The position numbers and the translations under genes are program-made. Shown one piece after another: positions 44,129-51,416 of a DNA stretch of 64,000 nucleotides. Each line of letters opens with the position of its first letter. Positions within the stretch are counted from its first letter, which is position 1. Origin of the DNA: Fibrobacterota bacterium (GTDB lineage: Bacteria; Fibrobacterota; Fibrobacteria; UBA11236); NCBI GenBank assembly GCA_028287465.1, contig JAQBPO010000062.1, positions 62,001-126,000 on the forward strand. The letters are read 5' to 3'. A model generated the notes under the pieces. It was not told where the DNA came from. It ran no database searches and saw nothing but the letters and a program-made list of their open reading frames with translations.

Positions 44129-45229
44129 ATGAACCAAGGCGTTGCCCAACCCTCCCGCACAAATGAATATACTGCCGAGACCCCGATTTTGGTTCTCGGC
44201 CTCCCGGGAGTTCCCGGATTCAATGCTTTTTTCAATTTAAGGGCGCTTTTCCCCGGCTTGACCTTGGGAGCGGCGCCGCCCAATGCCCCGGAATTGACCG
44301 CTGCGGGCTCGCCTTTCGGACCCGGCATTCTGGCCGCGGATCCAGAAAACCCAAGGGAACTGGCCGCCCTTTTCGAGACCCATAACATCAGGACGGTCAT
44401 AGATGCCTCCGGATGGTGCGCCCTCAAATCCTGCGAATTCGACCCGGTTCTGGCCCGTCGCCTCAATGTCGGGATCGGCCTAAACGCCATGGAAATGGCA
44501 CGCCGCCATGGGGCCCGATTGATCCGCCTTTCGACCGATCTCGTGTTCGACGGGAATCCCTGGCTAAAGGACGGGGAATGGGTCCTGGGGGGATACCGCG
44601 AGGATAGCCCCGTATCTCCCGTCACGGTTTACGGTAAATTGATGGCGGAAGCGGAGACGGTGATCACGGAGGGATATCCCGAGACGGCCATCCTGCGCGT
44701 AGCCCTGCCCATGGGACCCTCTCTGAACGGCCATGCGGGCGCGGTCGACTGGATCGAGTCGCGATTCCGCAAGGGCCGGCCCGCCACCCTGTATTTCGAC
44801 GAGGTCCGGAGCAATCTCTATGTACAGGATCTGAACAGGGTCCTGCACCATTTCATCCGGAACGATGCCAGGGGCATCTGGCATGTGGGAGGCCCCCGCC
44901 CCTTGAGCCTCTACCAGGTCGCCCAAACCATCAACAAGCTGGGCAACTATCCCCCGGAGTTGCTGATGGGTTGCCCTCGCGCCGCGGCCGGTCCCATGCC
45001 GCCCCGGGCAGGGGATGTCAGCATGGATATTTCCAAATTGACCGCTACCTTGCAGCCCGGCACCATGAGGCCTTGGCCGGCGCTCGAGGACCATGTGCCT
45101 ACCGACATCGAGTGGCATGCCCGGCGCGGGGATGATTTCCCCGCCGGTTCGGTCGTGCGCCATTTGTACGGGGTGGATGCGGGAGGTTGGGACCATCCGA
45201 TAGGATTGATCCCGGGAGCGGGAGACTAG
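44129..45229 (+). CDS. RmlD-like dTDP-sugar reductase/SDR protein
   Basis: A 366-residue extended short-chain dehydrogenase of the RmlD_sub_bind type. The N-terminal strand PILVLGLPGVPGFNAFFNL holds a modified GxxGxxG nucleotide-binding turn. RLIRLSTDLVFDG matches the RmlD Ser/Thr-Asp motif, and VTVYGKLMAEAE supplies the catalytic YxxxK. NLYVQDLNRVLHHFI and GIWHVGG follow the family order. In RmlD this makes dTDP-L-rhamnose; because the glycine motif and C-terminus differ, another NAD(P)H-dependent sugar reduction is possible. It is divergent from dnaG with about 100 AT-rich bases between and is followed by the convergent pilin operon. No other rml genes are present. Confidence 0.78.
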   Translation: MNQGVAQPSRTNEYTAETPILVLGLPGVPGFNAFFNLRALFPGLTLGAAPPNAPELTAAGSPFGPGILAADPENPRELAALFETHNIRTVIDASGWCALKSCEFDPVLARRLNVGIGLNAMEMARRHGARLIRLSTDLVFDGNPWLKDGEWVLGGYREDSPVSPVTVYGKLMAEAETVITEGYPETAILRVALPMGPSLNGHAGAVDWIESRFRKGRPATLYFDEVRSNLYVQDLNRVLHHFIRNDARGIWHVGGPRPLSLYQVAQTINKLGNYPPELLMGCPRAAAGPMPPRAGDVSMDISKLTATLQPGTMRPWPALEDHVPTDIEWHARRGDDFPAGSVVRHLYGVDAGGWDHPIGLIPGAGD

Positions 45230-45244
45230 GGCACGATCGCCCGG

Positions 45245-46786
45245 TTATTCACGACCGCCCCAGCTTCCCCATTTACCTCCGGCGCGGACGCTGGGGATAC
45301 GGATGGCCGGTTTCGAAGTCGTGACCGTGCCCGACCCGGTGGTCCCCGTAGAAGGAGTCGCCGTACCGGTGGTCACCGTGGTGGTCACCACGGGCTGGGG
45401 AGGCGGGGGGTAGGTGTCCATCCAAGGCCCGTCTATCCAAACCCCCGTCCAACCGCCGCAGGTTCCGCCTGAACCCGTGGGGGTATAGGTGGCGCTGCAT
45501 CCTTTGTATTGCGCGCAGGCATGATCCCATCCGGACCCGGTCATGCCGCAATACCATTTTCCATCTTCCTTATTGTGTGCGGTGATGACCTTGCCATTGG
45601 TCCCGCATTGGATTTGATCCCAATCCCAGATTTCCAGGGGCATCATGCAGCAATCGGAGGCTTTGCTGATTTGGGAGCAGATTTCGGCATGGGGGTTCGG
45701 CGTCCCGCCTTGGTTGATGACGCCCCAGTATTCGCGGCAACAGGTGGGCGTAAGCGCCTGGCACTCTGATTTGATGGTCGCGCAGGCTGAATTGGTGCAC
45801 ATGGTCTTCACATCGCCCCAGCCCGCGACCGTTCCGGGAATGGCCGTTCCATCGCAAAAGTTCCCGTTCGCGCAATCGAAGAAATCGTTCCACCAGCCGC
45901 CGTCGCATACGCCCTCGGGCGGGGTGCAGGTGCTTCCGTCCTGGTGTTGGCATTCGATGCAGACCTGGGCGCAGACGCTTCCCGGTTTGCATTCGCCCGC
46001 CGCGATGGCCGCACAGCATTGGTCGCTGCTCTTCCAGGGAGCGATGGCGCAGAAGTCGGTATGGCAAGACGAATTCCATTCGGTCATGTGCACCGAACCC
46101 GTCATGGCGCAGCGGTACAGGCACTTTTCATCGATTCCGTCTTCCGGCCGGATGCCCGGATCCGCGAAGAACTTGTCCATGAAGCCGCAACATTGCCCCG
46201 GGTCATAGCAATTGAAGGAGTTCAGCTTGACCTGGTTCTGGGCCACGGAGGACGCGCCCACGGCCTCGATACGCGCCTTGAGCATGGCGTAGTTGGATGC
46301 CTCCGCGTCCCTTTCCGCCTGGGTCGAGACCTGGCCCAGTTTGTTCTTGGAGGAAAGGTGCGGCGCGATCAGGGTGGCGAACTGCCGGCCCGCGGTGAAA
46401 GCGCCTCCCGAGACAAGGCCCACTTCCACCTCGAGACCCACCACGGCCGTATCAGGGATGCCGGCGATGGAGGGTTTGGGGAAGGTGCGGAAACGGTACT
46501 GGTATTCGCCGGATCCGATCTCGGCGGGGGCGCTCCAGGCCAGGTAAGGGGATCCGGCCTCGGTCAGGGTGGAAACGGCCAGGGCGCTCAGACGCTCGGC
46601 GGTCACGGTGACCGCATCGGTCAGGGCCTTGACCTGGGCCGTCTCCTTCTGGTTGGCGATCACGCCGTGGAAGGCCTTGGTGCCTACCATGGCCAGGATC
46701 ATGAATACCACGAGACCGGTCATGGTCTCGATCAACCCGAAACCGGATTGTCCCTTAGGCACGTATAGATGCATCGTCTTCCTCAT
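45245..46786 (-). CDS. Cysteine-rich PilV-like minor pilin, copy 2
   Basis: A 513-residue class III prepilin. The leader peptide ends SG and the mature protein would begin FGLIETMTGLVVFMILAMVG with Glu at position 5 as required for assembly. A PilV-like region runs to about residue 190. Then comes a long domain with 30 cysteines, including four CC pairs, with WWNDFFDC and CC(A)AIAAG motifs; a Thr/Ser/Pro-rich tail of 80 residues ends in RAGGKWGSWGGRE. It is a tandem paralogue of the gene at 46783, with the same cysteine count, and overlaps its stop by 4 bases. Extracellular disulfide-bonded tip adhesin is my reading; the cysteine domain matches no family I know. Confidence 0.85.
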   Translation of the reverse strand: MRKTMHLYVPKGQSGFGLIETMTGLVVFMILAMVGTKAFHGVIANQKETAQVKALTDAVTVTAERLSALAVSTLTEAGSPYLAWSAPAEIGSGEYQYRFRTFPKPSIAGIPDTAVVGLEVEVGLVSGGAFTAGRQFATLIAPHLSSKNKLGQVSTQAERDAEASNYAMLKARIEAVGASSVAQNQVKLNSFNCYDPGQCCGFMDKFFADPGIRPEDGIDEKCLYRCAMTGSVHMTEWNSSCHTDFCAIAPWKSSDQCCAAIAAGECKPGSVCAQVCIECQHQDGSTCTPPEGVCDGGWWNDFFDCANGNFCDGTAIPGTVAGWGDVKTMCTNSACATIKSECQALTPTCCREYWGVINQGGTPNPHAEICSQISKASDCCMMPLEIWDWDQIQCGTNGKVITAHNKEDGKWYCGMTGSGWDHACAQYKGCSATYTPTGSGGTCGGWTGVWIDGPWMDTYPPPPQPVVTTTVTTGTATPSTGTTGSGTVTTSKPAIRIPSVRAGGKWGSWGGRE

Positions 46787-48291
46787 TCTCGACCGCCTTT
46801 GGAATCTTTAACGGTGCCGCTCCGGTCTGAGCCGGTGCGGCCCTTTCCGCCTGAAGTCGTGGTGGTGCCGCCCGTAGTCGTGGTGGACCCATCGCTCGTT
46901 CCCATCGAACTCGGGAAGGAATGCACGCCGCCTGAACTCGGATCGGGATCGGCCCAGGGATCGGTGGTCCCCGATGGCCAGGCGCCGCATCCGCCGACCC
47001 ACGACGGAGTAAAGGTGGCCGGGCATCCCTGGTTCACCCTGCAATACCGGTCCCAATCGGATCCCGGCGGGGCGCCGCAGTAAATGATGTTCTTGTTGTA
47101 GTACCGGGTCGCGATCACCTTGCCGTCGGCGCTGCATTGGAATTCGTAGAAACCCGCCATCAGCTGGGAATTGCAGCATTGATCCGGGGTGGTGAGGGTG
47201 GCGCAGATCTCGGCTCCGGCCCAAGGCTCCAACCCACCCGCCTTGCGCTGCCAATAGCCGCTGCAGCAGGAAAACACCATGCTTCCGCAGCTCGCGGGGA
47301 TGACCGCGCATTTGGAGGTTTTGCACATGGCCTTCACATTGCCCCATTCCGGGACGATGTCCGGTATGGGCTGGCCGTTGCACAGGGTATTGTTGCCGCA
47401 GTCGAAGAAATCGTTCCACCACCCGTCGTCGCAGGTGACATTGGTATTGCAGGTGCTGCCGTCCTCGCCCAGGCAATCGATGCAGACGTTGGCGCAGATG
47501 CTGCCGGGTTTGCACGTACCCGCCGCGATGGCGGCGCAACAGGACTCCTTAGTCTTCCAGGGAGCCAGGGCGCAGAAATCCGTGCCGCAGGCGCCGTTCC
47601 AAGCCTTGATCTTCACGTCCCCGGCCATGGCGCAACGATAGAGGCATTTCTCATCCAGCCCATCCTGGGGATTCAGGGTCTGATCCTTGAAATAGGACTC
47701 CATGAAGCCGCAACATTGGCCCTTATCGTAACAGCTGAAGGAGTTCAGGCGCAATTGGTTGATGTCGATGGCCGAGGTCGTCACGTTCTGGATCCGGGCC
47801 TGGAGATCCGAATAGAAGGCCGCTTCTGCCGCGCGTTCGGGGGCGGTCGAAACCTTTCCGAGTTTGTCCCGGGAATTGAGATGCGGCGCGATCAGGGTGG
47901 CGAACGAGCGGGACGGGACGAAGGCGCCGGCGCCCGCGTTCCCGATTTCGACCTGGAGCCCGACGACGCTCGTATCCGGGGCCCCGGAAATGGAAGGCGT
48001 GGGGAAGGTGCGGTAGCGGAACCGGTACTCTCCGGACCCGATGTTCTCCGGTGCGCTCCAGGACAGGTATTTCGACCCCCCTTCGGTCAGGGCGGAAACC
48101 GTCAGGGCGCTCAGGCCCTCGGCGGTGACGGTGACCGCATCGGTCAGGGCCTTTACCTGGGCAGTCTCCTTCTGATTCGCGATCACGCCCTTGAACGCCT
48201 TGGTGCCCACCATGGCCAGGATCATGAATACGACGAGACCGGTAAGGGTCTCAAGCAGTCCGAATCCGGATTGCCTTCCGCTTCGCTTCAA
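46783..48291 (-). CDS. Cysteine-rich PilV-like minor pilin, copy 1
   Basis: A 502-residue paralogue of the adjacent gene. The prepilin site is GRQSG then FGLLETLTGLVVFMILAMVG, with Glu5. The pilin stalk (residues 10-180) is almost identical to copy 2 near the N-terminus (GVIANQKETAQVKALTDAVT) and diverges later. The C-terminal domain again has 30 cysteines in the same order (CYDKGQCCGFM, KCLYRCAM, CCAAIAAGTCKPGS, WWNDFFDCG). The tail has Gly/Thr/Ser repeats. The ATG overlaps the PilX-like stop by 4 bases. A duplication inside a minor-pilin operon with retained cysteine framework suggests a heteromeric tip or two-domain specificity. Function unverified. Confidence 0.85.
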   Translation of the reverse strand: MKRSGRQSGFGLLETLTGLVVFMILAMVGTKAFKGVIANQKETAQVKALTDAVTVTAEGLSALTVSALTEGGSKYLSWSAPENIGSGEYRFRYRTFPTPSISGAPDTSVVGLQVEIGNAGAGAFVPSRSFATLIAPHLNSRDKLGKVSTAPERAAEAAFYSDLQARIQNVTTSAIDINQLRLNSFSCYDKGQCCGFMESYFKDQTLNPQDGLDEKCLYRCAMAGDVKIKAWNGACGTDFCALAPWKTKESCCAAIAAGTCKPGSICANVCIDCLGEDGSTCNTNVTCDDGWWNDFFDCGNNTLCNGQPIPDIVPEWGNVKAMCKTSKCAVIPASCGSMVFSCCSGYWQRKAGGLEPWAGAEICATLTTPDQCCNSQLMAGFYEFQCSADGKVIATRYYNKNIIYCGAPPGSDWDRYCRVNQGCPATFTPSWVGGCGAWPSGTTDPWADPDPSSGGVHSFPSSMGTSDGSTTTTGGTTTTSGGKGRTGSDRSGTVKDSKGGRE

Positions 48292-50276
48292 AAGCTCTTC
48301 CTTTTGTAGCCGACGATTTGGGAGGGATTGCGGTCATCCACAACGGGCGCGGGGAACTTCGGGGGATAGGCGACGCCCAGATTGTCGTCGTAGCTCCAGG
48401 ATACGCGGGTGGGATCGCCGTTGCAATCCCAGCCGAGGCTGCACTGGTCCTTGGGGCCCTTGGATCCGTAATTCCGGGTGATGAGCGACCCTTCGAAGGT
48501 GAGCTTCCACCTGGCCCCTTTGGTCCGAGGGAAGGCCAGCACGGCGAACCCGTACTCTTCCAGGATGATGTTGGGGCAGGTCCCGTCCTTGCGGCATTCC
48601 TCTTCGGGCTCCCGCCCGAATCCGGATTGCGCGACGCGGCCGTCGTCCCAGATGTAATTGTCGGAGATGTATTTGGAGAAGTCGACCGTGCTGCCCGGGG
48701 CCGGCACGTTGGCGGGATCGAAGACCTCGCGCCGGCAGACATAGCCGTATTTCCAATCCGGGTCCGAGCCCCCGCCGTCGACGCGGTCGTCATAGACGAT
48801 CTCGTCATTCTCGGCCAGGATGGCCGCCCGGATGGTCAGGTCCCGCGAGGAGCTTTCATGCACGTAGACGCGGTCCTGCGCGATAAGGCCCAAGGTGACC
48901 GGGAGGTTGTTCGCGTCCACCTCGGTCTTTTCGGGACCGATGAAATCCCCGTACAGGAAGATATCGTCCCCGGCCGCGATGGTGATGGGGATTTGCTTGA
49001 GTTTGCCGGTTACGTAGATGTCGCCCGGGAAGTAAAGGATCGCGTTGTCCTTGAAATCGCTCAGCTTGCGGACGTATTTGCGCGCGGGGGTTCCCAGCAC
49101 GAACCAGTCCAGGCCGTCCCCGCCGGCATCGTAGACCACGGGGGAAACGGTGACCTCGATGTTCCCGCCGTTGATCACGATCTGCGACAGGTCGATGGCC
49201 ACGGCGCTTCCGGCCACCACCACGGGGCTGCGGCGGGTGCGGCTCAGGGTATCGTAGCATCCCAAGAAAAGAGTATCGCAAGGCCCGGTGGTATGGCAGC
49301 CGCCGGGCCCGCCGTTCAGCCTGGACCAGGAAGGGTTCTTGGGTCCGGCATCGTTCCCGAACAGCTCGATGCCGCCGTTACGGGCCATGTATTGGAAGGT
49401 GGACGAGTACTTGCTGTTGTCGTAGAGGTAGTTGTCCCAGGAATTGATATGCACGTGGTTCAACGTCGGGATATCCGTCTGCTTCTCGCGGAATCCGAAA
49501 TCGTATTGGCCGGCGGGCCGGTTCTGGATGCCGCCGCCCGTGCTGACCAGGCGCGTGAAGGTCACGGTGGGACTGGTGAGATCGATGTCCCCGGCGACGA
49601 GGATTTCCCCGTCCACCAGGGTCCCGCCGGTATAGACCAGGGTGCTGGGGCCTTCCACGTATCTGGCGTATTTCGCGAGACTGGGTACGCGGAGCACGCC
49701 TTGCACCGATTCATACCGTGAGCGGGGCTTGGTCGGGTCCTTCACCCCCTGGACGTTCAACTCGATGGAAAGCGGCACGTCGGTGACCTGGAAGGTCTGA
49801 AGGCGGAAACTTCCCATCTCCGTGCTCCCGAACCCGATGCGCTGCCACCCGAGGCCCGATTGGGTCCCCAGGAACTGGCGCACCAGCTTGGCCCCGCCTT
49901 GACGGTTCAGCTCGGTCACCCGGGTCTTGATATAGTTGAAGCCCGCGTCCGCCAGGTAGAACTCCTGGGTCGCCTTCATGGTCTTGACGGTATCGACCCG
50001 GCTCCGGCCGCTGCGGCCCGCCACCAGGAATAGAGTCAGACCCAGGACCAGGCCGATGCCCAGGACGACCGCGAGGGTTGCCCCGCGCTGGGCTTGGAGG
50101 CGGTCAGCGGAAGAAGGATTCTTGCAAATCGGAAATCGAAAATTGGAATTCGAAAACCGGCTTATTGCCCGCTCTTTGGGCTCAAACCGTTTTCCGGGAC
50201 CAAAGGGAGCAGGTCCCTGTCTTCCGATTTGCAGTTTGCAATTTCCGATTTCCGATTTGCAAAGCCGTTTTCGCAT
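48288..50276 (-). CDS. PilX-like minor pilin with repeat-derived N-terminus
   Basis: The 662-residue protein has a hydrophobic segment GATLAVVLGIGLVLGLTLFL at about residues 66-85 followed by EFYLADAGFNYIKTRV, the PilX pattern where AxAG ends the stalk. The rest is beta-rich with QFPL-like strands, VVVAGSAVAI, a long region of Asp/Gly turns and a C-terminal QIVGYKRKSF. The first about 55 residues, from the only available ATG at 50276, are encoded by a repeat (see 50122-50262) and look unlike any pilin leader. Either the true start is different or the repeat has been incorporated. It is second in the operon after PilW and overlaps copy 1 by 4 bases. Confidence 0.75.
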   Translation of the reverse strand: MRKRLCKSEIGNCKLQIGRQGPAPFGPGKRFEPKERAISRFSNSNFRFPICKNPSSADRLQAQRGATLAVVLGIGLVLGLTLFLVAGRSGRSRVDTVKTMKATQEFYLADAGFNYIKTRVTELNRQGGAKLVRQFLGTQSGLGWQRIGFGSTEMGSFRLQTFQVTDVPLSIELNVQGVKDPTKPRSRYESVQGVLRVPSLAKYARYVEGPSTLVYTGGTLVDGEILVAGDIDLTSPTVTFTRLVSTGGGIQNRPAGQYDFGFREKQTDIPTLNHVHINSWDNYLYDNSKYSSTFQYMARNGGIELFGNDAGPKNPSWSRLNGGPGGCHTTGPCDTLFLGCYDTLSRTRRSPVVVAGSAVAIDLSQIVINGGNIEVTVSPVVYDAGGDGLDWFVLGTPARKYVRKLSDFKDNAILYFPGDIYVTGKLKQIPITIAAGDDIFLYGDFIGPEKTEVDANNLPVTLGLIAQDRVYVHESSSRDLTIRAAILAENDEIVYDDRVDGGGSDPDWKYGYVCRREVFDPANVPAPGSTVDFSKYISDNYIWDDGRVAQSGFGREPEEECRKDGTCPNIILEEYGFAVLAFPRTKGARWKLTFEGSLITRNYGSKGPKDQCSLGWDCNGDPTRVSWSYDDNLGVAYPPKFPAPVVDDRNPSQIVGYKRKSF
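50122..50262. repeat. 17-bp inverted repeat pair and iterated AT-rich motif
   Basis: TTGCAAATCGGAAATCG at 50122-50138 recurs as its exact reverse complement at 50246-50262, with 107 bases between. On the minus strand around 50220-50275 the motif AAATCGGAAAT/TGCAAA is iterated imperfectly. It lies within the coding frame of the PilX-like gene. Confidence 0.8.
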
Positions 50277-50303
50277 TCTTATTCCTTGTTTCCCGCTATC
50301 ACT

Positions 50304-51110
50304 TCAGAATCCCCTCACGAACACCGTCTGATCCGATCGCCTGGCCAAGGTGATGTTGGATCGCTGGGTCTTGGACGCGAAGGTCAGCGAGTAGGCGATC
50401 TGGCCCGCCTGCCGATCGATGGATTTGACCTTGAATTCCAGGGAATCCCCCGGATGGCTGCTGGGAACGAAATCACGGTTGAATCCGGGCGCGCCGTTCG
50501 CCCCTTCCCGCGATACCTGGAGGGTCTGATTCTGGCCGCGGTAGATGCGCACTCGCTCCAGGGGGAAGATCATGGTGCCCTTGGGATAGTACGCGAAGAA
50601 ATCGTTCTCGAAGGAAACGGTCGTTCCGCTGATGGAGGTCACGCGGGTCACCTCCTGGGCGCTTCCCGCGTAGATGTAGGCGTATCCGCCCACCTTGAAG
50701 AGCCCGGGCTTGTCTGTCTTGAGCCACCGCTGGTTCTTGTTGAGGACCGGCACCTCGAGGAACCCTGCGCTGCCGGAATAGTTGCCGTAAACGGAAAGGG
50801 AGGTGGAGTCCGGGGTCACTTCGAAAACCCGGTGCCCGCCGTTGATGATGGGCGAGGAAAGCTTGCGATGCGGATCGAAGAAAAGGGAGTCCCCGGAAAC
50901 GCCTCCCGCCACGAGGTAGCGGTTGATGCACTCCACGGAATTGCGGAGCGCTTCCTGCAGGCTCGTCACCTGCTTTTGGCGTTCCAGATGCGCCATGAAA
51001 TTCCGGTAGAAGGTGAAGGCGACGGTGCAAACGATGGAAGTGATGACCAGGGTCACCAGTATTTCCACCAGGGTCATTCCCCGGCTCTTTTCGAAGGTGT
51101 TTTTTTGCAT
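50304..51110 (-). CDS. PilW-like minor pilin
   Basis: A 268-residue class III prepilin, first gene of the operon. The leader ends KSRG and the mature end is MTLVEILVTLVITSIVCTVAF with Glu5, so it should be cleaved and methylated by the prepilin peptidase. The helical stalk is followed by a beta-rich head (SLSVYGNYSGSAGFLEVPVL; GGYAYIYAGSAQEVTRV). One Cys lies in the stalk. PilW initiates minor pilin complexes that cap type IV pili or type II-like pseudopili. The ATG at 51110 is chosen for the leader length; longer starts to 51272 lack a leader. A minus-strand -10 TATAAT at 51183-51178 lies 68 bases upstream. Confidence 0.85.
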   Translation of the reverse strand: MQKNTFEKSRGMTLVEILVTLVITSIVCTVAFTFYRNFMAHLERQKQVTSLQEALRNSVECINRYLVAGGVSGDSLFFDPHRKLSSPIINGGHRVFEVTPDSTSLSVYGNYSGSAGFLEVPVLNKNQRWLKTDKPGLFKVGGYAYIYAGSAQEVTRVTSISGTTVSFENDFFAYYPKGTMIFPLERVRIYRGQNQTLQVSREGANGAPGFNRDFVPSSHPGDSLEFKVKSIDRQAGQIAYSLTFASKTQRSNITLARRSDQTVFVRGF

Positions 51111-51416
51111 ATCCCAGCGTCGGCAACCCATTGGGGCGGAAAATTCCGCCACGCAACCCCACCGCCACTTTCGCTGAATTATATAGCCTGCCCAACAACT
51201 CCAACCATATATCTCGCGACGGATCGCGGATTTGACCTGATAGTGGCGTTGGGCCCCGGGGATTGGCCCCATCCGGGGATGTCCTCCGGCGTTTTTTAAT
51301 TAAATTCACCCTAATCAGGGCGCGCCGAATCGCGCCTGCGCTTCGCTATCGTCGCGGGATTCCTACTCCGGCGCTGGGTAATTTGGGATTATAGGGAAAA
51401 AAGAGTTCGCCAAAGC
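51111..51416. other. Divergent spacer between the pilin operon and alaS
   Basis: About 306 bases without a gene. On the minus strand a TATAAT at 51183-51178 with a TTGGAG 15 bases upstream (51204-51199) may drive the pilin operon; the spacing is short. Palindrome GGCGGAA-AA-TTCCGCC (51135-51150) lies between it and pilW. The alaS side is AT-rich at 51294-51310 and has a hairpin GGCGCG/CGCGCC at 51319-51336. No T-box-like specifier structure was recognised. Confidence 0.4.

Noticed and set aside
51111-51416. T-box or other riboswitch before alaS
   Set aside because: No T-box sequence or antiterminator/terminator pair with a U-tract could be found, only a short hairpin.
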